Below the pieces are notes generated by a model, which was not told the origin of the DNA, searched no databases, and saw only the letters and a program-made list of their open reading frames with translations. Positions 7,782 through 15,290 of a stretch of 17,825 bases of DNA are shown one piece after another (positions within the stretch are counted from its first letter, which is position 1; every line of letters starts with the position of its first letter). The stretch is from Pseudomonadota bacterium (GTDB taxonomy: Bacteria; Pseudomonadota; Alphaproteobacteria; Rhodobacterales; Rhodobacteraceae): the NCBI GenBank assembly GCA_027592105.1, contig JAQCLA010000024.1:1-17825 (forward strand), read 5' to 3'. The position numbers were made by a program, and so were the translations under genes.

Positions 7782-8713
7782 CAGCGCAACCTCGGGTTCA
7801 GCGCATCGCGCAGCCAGTCGCCCAGCATATTGACCGACAGCGCCAGCGCCAACAGCGTGAGTGCCGGGAACAGCAAGATCCACCATTCGCCCGAGAACAG
7901 GAATTGCTGCCCGATGCGGATCAGCGTGCCAAGGCTGGGCTGGGTCGGCGGCACACCCACGCCGAGAAAGGACAGCGTCGCCTCGGCGATGATGGCCAAG
8001 GCCACGCTGATCGTGGCGATCACCAGCACCGGGCCCATCACATTTGGCAGGATGTGGCGGATCAAAATGCGCAAGGGGCTGACACCGATCACGCGGGCGG
8101 CCTGCACATATTCCTTGCCCTTCTCGACCATGGTCGCGCCGCGCACGACGCGGGCGAATTGCACCCAATCGCTCAGCCCGATGGCCACGATCAAGACCCA
8201 GATCGCCATCGCCTCGCGCTGGGTGGGGGGGATGATGCCGCGCGCCACGCCGAAGATCAAAAGCGCGATCAGGATGGAGGGGAAAGAGAGCTGCACATCG
8301 GCCACGCGCATCAAGACCGCATCGACCCAACCGCCCCGGTAGCCCGCCACAAGACCCGCGCTGATGCCCAAGACCATCGCCAAAAGCACCGCCGAGACCC
8401 CGACAAACAGCGAAATCCGCGCGCCATAAAGGATGGTCGAAAACACATCGCGGCCCTGATTGTCGGTGCCCATCAGATAGGTGCTGCCGGTGAAGGCATT
8501 GGGCTGCATCGGGGGCGTGAAGCCATCCATCAGGTTCAGGCTGGAAGGATCATAGGGGTTGGTGGGCGCGATCCACGGCGCGAAAATGGCCGCCAAGACG
8601 ATGATCAAAGCCACCAGCCCCGAGATGATCGCAACGGGCGAGCGGCGGAACGAGGCGGCGACATCGCTGTCCCAGATGCGGAAAAGGCGGCCGCGTGGCT
8701 TGGTGTCTTGCAT
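7781..8713 (-). CDS. Dpp/Opp-type ABC importer permease (DppC-like)
   Basis: This 310-residue inner-membrane permease has an OppC-type N-terminal segment with one helix (FRRSPVAIISGLVALIIVLAA) and a periplasmic stretch ending LMGTDNQGRDVFSTILYGAR, followed by five further helices. The ATPase-contact EAA loop reads EYVQAARVIGVSPLRILIRHILPN. ATG 8713 is chosen over in-frame upstream codons because GAGGGGGG lies just upstream, overlapping the stop of the preceding permease gene, and because the N-terminus MQDTKPRG is then typical. The gap to the upstream gene is 10 bases, and the stop overlaps the next start. Confidence 0.94.
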   Translation of the reverse strand: MQDTKPRGRLFRIWDSDVAASFRRSPVAIISGLVALIIVLAAIFAPWIAPTNPYDPSSLNLMDGFTPPMQPNAFTGSTYLMGTDNQGRDVFSTILYGARISLFVGVSAVLLAMVLGISAGLVAGYRGGWVDAVLMRVADVQLSFPSILIALLIFGVARGIIPPTQREAMAIWVLIVAIGLSDWVQFARVVRGATMVEKGKEYVQAARVIGVSPLRILIRHILPNVMGPVLVIATISVALAIIAEATLSFLGVGVPPTQPSLGTLIRIGQQFLFSGEWWILLFPALTLLALALSVNMLGDWLRDALNPRLR

Positions 8714-8723
8714 AACGCCCCCC

Positions 8724-9710
8724 TCAGTGCCGCACACCGCCGCGCTCAACGCGCAAGCGGGGATCGACCGCGTAATAAAGCAGATCGACGATCAGGTTGA
8801 TGACGACGAAAATCAGCGCGATCAGCACCAGATAGGCCGACATCACCGGCACATCGACGACGCGCACAGAATTGATGAACAAGGCGCCGACACCCGGCCA
8901 TTGAAAGACGGTCTCGGTGATGATCGCGAAAGCGATGATCGAGCCCAGCTGCAGCCCGGTGATGGTGATCACGGGCACCAAGGTGTTTTTCAGCGCATGG
9001 CCGAAATGCACCGCGCGGTTGCTTAAGCCCCGCGCGCGGGCGAATTTGATATAGTCGGTGCGCAAAACCTCGAGCATTTCGGCGCGCACCAAACGCATGA
9101 TCAGCGTCATCTGGTATAGCCCCAGCGTGATCGCTGGCAAAATCAGCGACGCGCGGCCCGATTGCGTCAGAAAGCCGGTTTCCCAGCCCCAAGGCAGGAC
9201 CACCGTATCGCCCCGCCCGAATGAGGGCAGCCATTGCAACTCGACCGCGAAAATCCAGATCAGCAAAACCCCGATCAAAAAGGTGGGCAGCGAGACACCG
9301 ATGAGGGACAGGGTCATGATCGCTGTCGAGAGCGCGCCACGCCGCCTGAGCGCGGTATAGACGCCGGCCCCTACCCCGAAGACAAAGGCCGCCAAGCCCG
9401 AGATCAGGGCCAATTCCAACGTCGCGGGCAGGCGCGACAGGATCAACTCCATCACCGGCTGTTGCAGACGGTAGGAAATGCCGAACTCGCCCTGCGCGGC
9501 ATTGCCCACGAAACGGGCGAATTGGACAACAAAAGGATCATTCAGGCCAAGGTTTTCGCGCAGCGCCGCGCGATCCTCAAGCGATGTTTCTTGGCCGACC
9601 ATCGCAGTGATCGGATCGCCCACATAGCGAAACAGCGCGAAAGACACGAGCGCCACGGCCAGCATCACAAGGACCGACTGGACGATCCGGCGGATGATAT
9701 AGGCAAGCAT
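8724..9710 (-). CDS. Dpp/Opp-type ABC importer permease (DppB-like)
   Basis: This 328-residue integral membrane protein begins MLAYIIRRIVQSVLVMLAVALVSFALF, the classic DppB/OppB N-terminus, and then has the DPI and NLGLNDPFVVQF segments. Later helices include the EAA loop DYIKFARARGLSNRAVHFGHALKN. The C-terminal end has VINLIVDLLYYAVDPRLR, as in most DppB proteins. The ATG at 9710 has AGGGG 8 bases upstream. An upstream in-frame start would run into the hairpin that separates it from the binding-protein gene. It pairs with the DppC-like subunit to form the translocation pore. Confidence 0.94.
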   Translation of the reverse strand: MLAYIIRRIVQSVLVMLAVALVSFALFRYVGDPITAMVGQETSLEDRAALRENLGLNDPFVVQFARFVGNAAQGEFGISYRLQQPVMELILSRLPATLELALISGLAAFVFGVGAGVYTALRRRGALSTAIMTLSLIGVSLPTFLIGVLLIWIFAVELQWLPSFGRGDTVVLPWGWETGFLTQSGRASLILPAITLGLYQMTLIMRLVRAEMLEVLRTDYIKFARARGLSNRAVHFGHALKNTLVPVITITGLQLGSIIAFAIITETVFQWPGVGALFINSVRVVDVPVMSAYLVLIALIFVVINLIVDLLYYAVDPRLRVERGGVRH

Positions 9711-9744
9711 GCGATGCCCCTGTGAATGGCCTGTGTGAAGAAAA

Positions 9745-9775
9745 CGGCCCGCATGGGGGTATCCCATGCGGGCCG
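9745..9775 (-). terminator. Strong hairpin between binding-protein and permease genes (partial terminator or mRNA stabiliser)
   Basis: CGGCCCGCATGGG (9745-9757) pairs perfectly with 9763-9775 over a 5-base loop, a 13-bp stem. On the minus strand the stem is followed by TTTTCTTC, a modest U-tract. It lies between the binding-protein stop (9792) and the permease start (9710). In ABC operons such structures commonly keep the binding protein in excess by attenuating readthrough and protecting the upstream mRNA. Confidence 0.75.
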
Positions 9776-9791
9776 CAGGTTTTGCCTTAGA

Positions 9792-11378
9792 TCAGCGCGT
9801 GAAGGTCACATCGGCCATCGACGGCTGGTTCTCGGGATGAACCGGCAGGTTGATGCCATCGCGGACGGCATAAGCCAAAAGCTGATTATGCACGTTCAGG
9901 AACACGCGGTCTTCCATCACCTTGTCCCAGATTTGCGCGATGGTGGCATCGCGGGCCTCCAGATCGGTCATGGTGGCCAGCGACTCGATCATCGCGTTGA
10001 CCTCGGGGTTGTCGTAGCGCGCGCCATTGTAGCTGCCGAAGCCTTCTTCGCGGCCATGCACGAGGAAGTTGAAGACATAGGCGCTGTCAAAGGTCGGCAC
10101 ACCCCAGCCCAGCAGGTAGAAGTCGGTCTCCCAACGCTCGATCAGCGGGAAATGCTGCGAACGGGTCTGCGAGATCAGGTTGGCGCTGATGCCGATCCGG
10201 CCCAGCATGCCGACGAAGGCCTGACAGATCGCCTCGTCATTGAGATAGCGGTCATTGGGGCAATGCAGATCGACCGAGAACCCATCGGGGTAGATGCCAC
10301 GCACAAGCGTGTTGGCCCGGTCGTAATCTGGCGCACCATAGGCGTTCAGATCCGCGCGCCAGCCATTGACGAAGGGCGGAAGCGGTGCGGCCGAAGGTTG
10401 CGACTGGCCGCGCATCACCACCTGCTGGATCGCGTCACGATCAAGCGCAAGCGACATGGCTTCGCGGATTTCGGGATGCGAGAAGGGGTTATCTTCGACA
10501 TTGGCGCTGATCAGCTTGGGCGAGGTCTGATCATAGCTGAAGAAGATGTTGCGGTTTTCCGGGCCGGTGGCGACCGTGATGCCCGCCGTCTGTTCCAAAC
10601 GTGCGATATCTTGCACAGGCACGTCTTGGACCACATCCACCTCGCCCGACAACAGGGCGGCGACGCGGGTCGCGGCTTCGGCGATCGGGGTATAGATGAT
10701 CTCGGTAACTTGCGGGTCGGCATCCCAATGGCCGTCGAAATGGGCCAGCACGGTGCGCACTTCGGGGTCGCGCGACACAAGGCGGTAAGGGCCTGTGCCA
10801 TTGGCGTTGCGCACGGCGAAGTTTTCTTCGCCGGCGGCGAAATTCTGCGGCACTTCAACAGCATTGGCCGCGGCCCAGCCGCTGTCCATGATGAAGAAGT
10901 TGGTCAGGTTCTGGACGTACAGCGGCGAGGGGCCGGCCATCTGAATATGCACGGTGGAATCATCGACCGCGGTGGCACCCGTGACGGCGGAATGCAGCGC
11001 GCGGAAGCCCGAGCTTTCATGGCGCACGCGGTCCATCGAGAAGACCACATCCTCGGCGGTGAAGGCGCTGCCGTCGTGGAAGGTCACGCCTTCGCGCAGC
11101 TTCAACACCCAGATGGTCGGGTCATCGGCATGGATCGACCATTCGGTCGCCAAGCGCGGCTTGAGCGAGCCATCGGTGTCGCGGCGTACCAGCGTCTCGT
11201 ACATGTGGTGCAGAAGGGTCGAGGTCGGCCCCTCGTTCTGGCTATGCGGATCAAGCGTCAGCGCATCGGCCACCCGCGCCCAGCGTAGCGTTTCGGCATG
11301 GCTGGCACCCGCCGCCAGTGCCAGTGCAAGCGCCGACACCATCAAGCGGCGTGGCGCAGTCGTCAGAAATGAAGTCAT
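9792..11378 (-). CDS. Periplasmic solute-binding protein, family 5 (peptide/nickel/opine type)
   Basis: This 528-residue exported receptor delivers substrate to the permeases encoded downstream. The N-terminus has a Sec signal peptide (basic TAPRRLM, then a hydrophobic LALALAAGASHA core, probable cleavage before ETLRWAR). Family 5 marks include ALTLDPHSQNEGPTSTLLHHMYETL (about residues 39-63), WSIHADDPTIWVLKLREGVTFHDGSAFTAEDVVFS and GTGPYRL. Length matches the family. It starts with ATG preceded by GGGAGA. It heads the operon, separated from the permeases by a hairpin. Specificity (di-/oligopeptide, glutathione, opine or other) cannot be decided from sequence inspection. Confidence 0.94.
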   Translation of the reverse strand: MTSFLTTAPRRLMVSALALALAAGASHAETLRWARVADALTLDPHSQNEGPTSTLLHHMYETLVRRDTDGSLKPRLATEWSIHADDPTIWVLKLREGVTFHDGSAFTAEDVVFSMDRVRHESSGFRALHSAVTGATAVDDSTVHIQMAGPSPLYVQNLTNFFIMDSGWAAANAVEVPQNFAAGEENFAVRNANGTGPYRLVSRDPEVRTVLAHFDGHWDADPQVTEIIYTPIAEAATRVAALLSGEVDVVQDVPVQDIARLEQTAGITVATGPENRNIFFSYDQTSPKLISANVEDNPFSHPEIREAMSLALDRDAIQQVVMRGQSQPSAAPLPPFVNGWRADLNAYGAPDYDRANTLVRGIYPDGFSVDLHCPNDRYLNDEAICQAFVGMLGRIGISANLISQTRSQHFPLIERWETDFYLLGWGVPTFDSAYVFNFLVHGREEGFGSYNGARYDNPEVNAMIESLATMTDLEARDATIAQIWDKVMEDRVFLNVHNQLLAYAVRDGINLPVHPENQPSMADVTFTR

Positions 11379-11420
11379 CGTTCGTCTCCCGTTGAATTAG
11401 ACAGCTTTTTTGGGCTTTTC

Positions 11421-11437
11421 TGCCGCACCCTGCGGCA
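11421..11437. other. Small hairpin in the leader of the binding-protein gene
   Basis: TGCCGCA and TGCGGCA form a 7-bp stem with a 3-base loop, about 40 bases upstream of the start codon on the minus strand. No U-tract follows, so it is not a standard terminator. It may affect mRNA stability or be incidental. Confidence 0.3.
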
Positions 11438-11471
11438 AAGCGGGGCACAGCGAAACCGATAATTTGAACAT

Positions 11472-11500
11472 TTGGTAAAAGACCCGCGTGCAAGGGTCAA
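11472..11500 (-). promoter_or_regulatory. Candidate promoter of the ABC importer operon
   Basis: On the minus strand TTGACC (11500-11495) is followed after exactly 17 bases by TACCAA (11477-11472). This sits about 95 bases upstream of the binding-protein ATG. The -35 match is good and the -10 is fair. No operator was recognised. Confidence 0.4.
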
Positions 11501-11763
11501 TCGCCCACGCAGCCTTTGCGGGTCTCCGCCGCGAACATCGGCACAACCTACCCAACAATAACGTTTCGTCGCAGCGCGGATGTCAATGCTACCTGCACGC
11601 AGCCTTGCCCGATGACAGGCTGCGCGGCACCTCTTGCGGCCGACAATGACCTTGCAGATGCCGCGACAGGCTTTAACCTGCACGACAGCGCGGGGGCTGA
11701 CGAAAATCAGCGCCGAACGCAGTTGATGCCGAGAGGGCATGGGCGGAATTCTTGGGGGCGATG

Positions 11764-11994
11764 ATGGCCGAAGACGCAACGCTGGATACCTTGGGCCTAT
11801 TATGTCCCCTGCCCGTCCTTAAGGCGCGCAAACGGCTGAAATCCATGCAACCCGGTCAGGTGTTGCGGCTTTTGGCCAGCGACCCGGCGGCGGTGGTGGA
11901 TGTGCCGCATTTCTGCGCGGAAAGCGGCCATGAGTTATTGGGGATGGAAGACGCGGGCGATGGCGCGCAGGCCTATCTCATTCGCCGTAGCTGA
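11764..11994 (+). CDS. TusA-family sulfurtransferase / sulfur carrier
   Basis: The 76-residue protein has the family signature DTLGLLCPLPVLKARKRL, with Cys14 in the CPxP motif that carries a persulfide. It also has the conserved FCxxxGHEL segment (Cys51) and the hydrophobic C-terminal strand. TusA proteins pass sulfur from cysteine desulfurase to acceptors in tRNA thiolation, molybdenum-cofactor synthesis or sulfur oxidation. The ATG at 11764 is preferred because GGGGG ends 5 bases before it; ATG 11761 is a near-equal alternative. Its 3' end converges on moeA and overlaps it by 17 bases. The neighbouring fdhD product also moves sulfur onto the molybdenum cofactor, so a role there is plausible but unproven. 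Confidence 0.88.
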   Translation: MAEDATLDTLGLLCPLPVLKARKRLKSMQPGQVLRLLASDPAAVVDVPHFCAESGHELLGMEDAGDGAQAYLIRRS

Positions 11995-13261
11995 CCCCAA
12001 AAGACGCATAAGGCAGATAGCGCACCGGATCACCCGGCGCGATGGTGCAAGCCGCATCTGGCAGTTCGACCAGCCCGGTGGCCCAGCTGAGCCCGGAAAT
12101 CCGCCCCGACCCTTCCGATGCAAAAACCTCGGCCTCGCCGCTTTCGGTCAGCCGCGCGCGCAGATATTCGCGCCGACCCGCTTTCTTGCGCTTAGTGAAG
12201 GCGGCGGGCACGATAAAGCCTTGCGGCTGCGACCAGCCCGCCCCTGACAACAGCGAGAGCGCGGGCCGCGCAAAGACCAGCGCGCAAACAAGAGCCGCCA
12301 CCGGATTTCCCGGAAGGCCGAACACAGGCACGCCGCCCCACAGCGCCAAGGCCAAGGGGCGGCCCGGTTTGACCGCGATGCGCCAGCTCGACAAATTGCC
12401 CCGTTCACGCAAAAGCCGCGAGACGTGATCCTCATCGCCTGCCGAGGCCCCACCCGAGGTTAGGATCGCATCGGCATCTTGCGCGCCTTGGTCAAGCCGC
12501 GCCGCGATTTGTGCGGCATCATCAGCTGCATGGCCCAGATCGACCGCCTCGAACCCCCATCCCGCCAAAAGCGCCAAGAGCATCGGGCGATTGGCATCGA
12601 AAATCTGATGCGGGGCGGCAGGCAGGCTTGGGTCGGGCAGCAATTCATCGCCTGTCGACAAGACGCCCACGCGCAGGCGGCGGTGGACACGTACTTGGCC
12701 CACACCGACAGCCGACAACAACGCCAGATCGGCGGGCGTCAGCACCCGGCCTGCGGGCAAGATCGTGGTGCCCTCGGTCACATCCTCGCCCGCTTGGCGG
12801 GTGTTGATGGCGCGCTTGACCGGCCCGTCAAAGGCCACGACTTGCCCATCGGTGGCGCAATCCTCCTCCAGCACGACGGTATCGACCCCGTCGGGAAGGA
12901 TCGCGCCCGTCAAGATGCGCACGGCATGGCCTGCGGGCAGGACGCCATCGAATGGTTGGCCTGCGGCGGCGCGCCCCGCCACGAGCGGCAAACGCTGCAC
13001 GCCTTCGCCGGTTGCGACATGGGCAAAGCCGTAGCCATCGACCGCCGAATTGGGTCGGGGTGGGTTCGACCGCCGCGCCACAGCAGAGGAGGCCAAAACG
13101 CGGCCATGGGCATGGGCTACGGCCAAATCCTCGGTCCCCGTTACGGCGTGAAGCCGCGCGTGCAACAGCGCGAGCGCCTCATCGACCGGCACCCATTCCA
13201 CGCCCTGCGGCATCGCAAAACAATCATTGCGCAGGCGTGGCGGGGTCAGGGGTGCGGTCAT
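11978..13261 (-). CDS. moeA: Molybdopterin molybdotransferase MoeA
   Basis: MoeA inserts molybdate into adenylylated molybdopterin, the step completing basic Moco. The 427-residue product has the N-terminal MoeA domain with NSAVDGYGFA (residues 71-80) and GHAVRILTGAILPDGVDTVV (111-130). The MoCF-binding domain follows with VGVLSTGDEL (198-207), DANRP (222-226), TSGGASAGDEDHV (268-280) and VKPGRPLALALW (297-308), then GLPGNPVA (315-322). The C-terminal barrel domain is complete. Length is normal. Its ATG overlaps the mobB stop (ATGA), making it the last gene of the fdhD-mobA-mobB-moeA chain. It converges on the TusA-like gene. Confidence 0.96.
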   Translation of the reverse strand: MTAPLTPPRLRNDCFAMPQGVEWVPVDEALALLHARLHAVTGTEDLAVAHAHGRVLASSAVARRSNPPRPNSAVDGYGFAHVATGEGVQRLPLVAGRAAAGQPFDGVLPAGHAVRILTGAILPDGVDTVVLEEDCATDGQVVAFDGPVKRAINTRQAGEDVTEGTTILPAGRVLTPADLALLSAVGVGQVRVHRRLRVGVLSTGDELLPDPSLPAAPHQIFDANRPMLLALLAGWGFEAVDLGHAADDAAQIAARLDQGAQDADAILTSGGASAGDEDHVSRLLRERGNLSSWRIAVKPGRPLALALWGGVPVFGLPGNPVAALVCALVFARPALSLLSGAGWSQPQGFIVPAAFTKRKKAGRREYLRARLTESGEAEVFASEGSGRISGLSWATGLVELPDAACTIAPGDPVRYLPYASFGVSYGE

Positions 13262-13749
13262 AACCCCACCTCGGCCCTGATGAAGGCGGCGATACCCGCG
13301 ACATCGTTCAGATCGAAACGTGCCAGCGGGCTGTCCAACGGCCCATCGCTGGCGATCGCGCGGATCGTCGGGTTCGACAGCGCCAGAAGATCACGACCCG
13401 CCGCCTGTCGATGGGTTTCGATCTTGGGGTGCGGGGCGGATTTATACCCCTCGATCAAGATCAGATCGCATGGGTCGAAACGGGCAAGCAATTCATCCAG
13501 CGGCGGCTCACCCGCCCCGCGCAACTCGGTAATCAAGGCCCAACGGACGGGCGAGGCCACGATCACTTGGCCCGCGCCCGCTTCGCGGTGGCGATAGCTG
13601 TCGCGGCCAGGATGGTCGATTTCGGTCGCATGGTGGGCGTGCTTGATCGTGGAGACGCGCAGCCCCTGGCCCACAAGCTCGGCCACCAACCGTTCGGTCA
13701 ATGTGGTCTTGCCGGTATTCTTCCAGCCGGTGACGCCGTAAACCCTCAT
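13258..13749 (-). CDS. mobB: Molybdopterin-guanine dinucleotide biosynthesis adaptor MobB
   Basis: MobB is a small GTP-binding protein that assists MobA in MGD formation or delivery. The 163-residue product begins MRVYGVTGWKNTGKTTL with Walker A GWKNTGKT (residues 8-15). It continues with STIKHAHHATEIDHPGRDS, the histidine-rich switch typical of MobB, and the conserved LILIEGYK (97-104 region). The start ATG overlaps the mobA stop as ATGA, and its TGA overlaps the moeA start in the same way. A longer upstream frame is mobA out of frame. Confidence 0.95.
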   Translation of the reverse strand: MRVYGVTGWKNTGKTTLTERLVAELVGQGLRVSTIKHAHHATEIDHPGRDSYRHREAGAGQVIVASPVRWALITELRGAGEPPLDELLARFDPCDLILIEGYKSAPHPKIETHRQAAGRDLLALSNPTIRAIASDGPLDSPLARFDLNDVAGIAAFIRAEVGL

Positions 13750-14357
13750 GCCGCACCCATCAGCGCTTCGGCGGCAACAATATCTTCGGGGGTGTTGACG
13801 TTGAAGAAGGGATCGAAAGGCGCGCTGTCGAACACGGCCTGGCCCGCCTGATGCTGATCGGTCCAGATGACGATCTTGCGCAAGCCCCTCGTCAGCGCCG
13901 CGCGCAGATCGTCGCGGAGTGCCACGGGCCAAAGGCCAAAGGTCGGCTGGCGCTGCACGCGGCCAGTCTCGTCCGGGCTGGCGGCGAGGCACAAGCCAGA
14001 AGGTCCAGCGCAAGCCGTCAGCCGTGCGACAAGATCGGTTGGAAAGAACGGCGTATCGGCGGCGGCGGTCACGATGGCCGTGGCCCCTTGGGCCGCGGCC
14101 CAATCCAGGCCCGCAAGCACCCCCGCAAGCGGTCCGGGATGATCGGCCAAGCTGTCGGGCAAGATGGGCAGGCCAAACTCGGCCAGCCGCGCAGGATCGC
14201 CATTGGCATTGATCGCCAGCGCGCCGCATTGGGGGGCCAAGCGTGCGATCACATGGTCGATCAGGCGTTGACCCGCAACAACGCGCAGGCCCTTGTCACC
14301 CCCGCCCATGCGCGTGGCGCGCCCACCCGCAAGGATCACGCCAAGCGTTGCACTCAC
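13746..14357 (-). CDS. mobA: Molybdenum cofactor guanylyltransferase MobA
   Basis: MobA joins GMP to molybdopterin to give MGD, the form used by DMSO-reductase-family enzymes such as formate dehydrogenase. The 203-residue protein shows the nucleotidyltransferase motif LAGGRATRMGGGDK (residues 9-22), GPLAGVLAGL (75-84), the metal-binding AADTPFF (99-105) and FFNVNTPED near the end. The start is GTG at 14357, overlapping the fdhD stop (GTGA). That start places the P-loop at the expected distance from the N-terminus. Confidence 0.95.
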   Translation of the reverse strand: MSATLGVILAGGRATRMGGGDKGLRVVAGQRLIDHVIARLAPQCGALAINANGDPARLAEFGLPILPDSLADHPGPLAGVLAGLDWAAAQGATAIVTAAADTPFFPTDLVARLTACAGPSGLCLAASPDETGRVQRQPTFGLWPVALRDDLRAALTRGLRKIVIWTDQHQAGQAVFDSAPFDPFFNVNTPEDIVAAEALMGAA

Positions 14358-15229
14358 GCCTCATCCTCCGCGCCCTTGCGGCGGTGGCGGCGATCCTCGT
14401 CCGGCACCATTGACAGGTCGGCGTCGCGGATCAGGCGATTTTCGCCCGAAAGGCAAACAAACCGCTGCCCGCGCATCCGCCCGATCAGTGTCAGGCCAAG
14501 CTGCTGGGCGATCTCTACCCCCCAAGCGGTAAAGCCGGAGCGCGAGGCAAGGATGGGAATGCCCATCATCGCGGTCTTGATCACCATTTCCGAGGTCAGC
14601 CGCCCCGTCGTGTAAAGGATCTTGTCGCCCGCCGGCACATCATGGTGACGCATAAAGCCCGCGATCTTGTCGACGGCGTTATGGCGGCCGACATCCTCCA
14701 TATAGACCAAAACTTGGTCGCCCTGACACAGCACGGTGCCATGGATCGCACCCGCGCTGAGGTAGAGCGAGGGCAGCGTGTTGATCTGGCGCGACAGCGC
14801 GTAAAGCCAGCTGCTGCGCAACGGCGCCTCGGGCAAGACGACGCCCTCCAACCCTTCCATCATATCGCCAAAGACCGTGCCGACCGCGCAACCCGACGTG
14901 CGGGTCTTTTTCTTCAGCTTGTCCTCATAGCTGGTTTGACGCGTGGTGCGGACAACGACGGTTTCGATATCTTCGTCGTAGTCGATGCCCGTCACCGTAT
15001 CATCGTCGCGCAACATGCCTTGATTGCGCAAAAACCCCAGCGCCAGATATTCGGGGTAATCCCCGATGGTCATCGCGGTGACGATTTCTTGACTGTTGAG
15101 GTAGATCGTCAGCGGCCGCTCTTCGACCACGGAGAGCGAGACCTCGGCGCCTGTATGGTCATGCCCACGCACCGCCCGCGTCAGGCGCACGGCATCCGGA
15201 TCGGGCAAAAGTGGCAGCTGCGGCAACAT
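14354..15229 (-). CDS. fdhD: FdhD, sulfurtransferase for formate dehydrogenase cofactor
   Basis: FdhD transfers sulfur from a cysteine desulfurase to bis-MGD, needed for active formate dehydrogenase. The 291-residue protein carries ERPLTIYLN (37-45), YLALGFLRNQG, the active-site loop RTSGCAVGTVFGD with Cys114, MEDVGRHNAVDK (177-188) and LYTTGRLTSEMVIK (205-218). Escherichia coli FdhD has two cysteines in this loop (CxxC). Here only one is present, Gly117 and Thr118 occupying the nearby positions. ATG 15229 has AGGAG 6 bases upstream. A longer in-frame extension upstream is antisense-like noise from the cytochrome gene. It follows the WD40-cytochrome gene after 61 bases and is coupled to mobA. 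Confidence 0.96.
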   Translation of the reverse strand: MLPQLPLLPDPDAVRLTRAVRGHDHTGAEVSLSVVEERPLTIYLNSQEIVTAMTIGDYPEYLALGFLRNQGMLRDDDTVTGIDYDEDIETVVVRTTRQTSYEDKLKKKTRTSGCAVGTVFGDMMEGLEGVVLPEAPLRSSWLYALSRQINTLPSLYLSAGAIHGTVLCQGDQVLVYMEDVGRHNAVDKIAGFMRHHDVPAGDKILYTTGRLTSEMVIKTAMMGIPILASRSGFTAWGVEIAQQLGLTLIGRMRGQRFVCLSGENRLIRDADLSMVPDEDRRHRRKGAEDEA

Positions 15230-15290
15230 CAATGCTCCTGCACTTGGGTATGTGACGTATAGCGCAAGCGTCGGGCGGGGCCAGTGCCGA

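Larger units (their letters stand above)
11379..11763. other. 385-base divergent intergenic region (ABC operon / TusA-like gene)
   Basis: It holds the candidate leftward promoter and leader hairpin, plus two small inverted repeats near the rightward gene: GCTGA/TCAGC at 11696-11711 and ATGCC/GGCAT at 11726-11740. Short frames here show no recognisable domain and no good ribosome site. No RNA gene was identified. Confidence 0.4.

Noticed and set aside
7709..8800. 363-codon plus-strand frame across the permease genes
   Set aside because: Antisense shadow of the DppC-like gene. Composition dominated by Arg, Gln, His and Asp with no membrane or domain features.
9726..11288. 520-codon open frame on the plus strand opposite the solute-binding protein gene
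   Set aside because: Its composition is His/Arg/Gly-rich without domains, and the opposite strand has an unmistakable family 5 binding protein with a signal peptide. Long antisense frames are expected in GC-rich coding DNA.
11516..11764. 82-codon plus-strand frame upstream of the TusA-like gene
   Set aside because: No ribosome site, no domain, and it overlaps candidate regulatory DNA. The composition does not resemble the coding neighbours.
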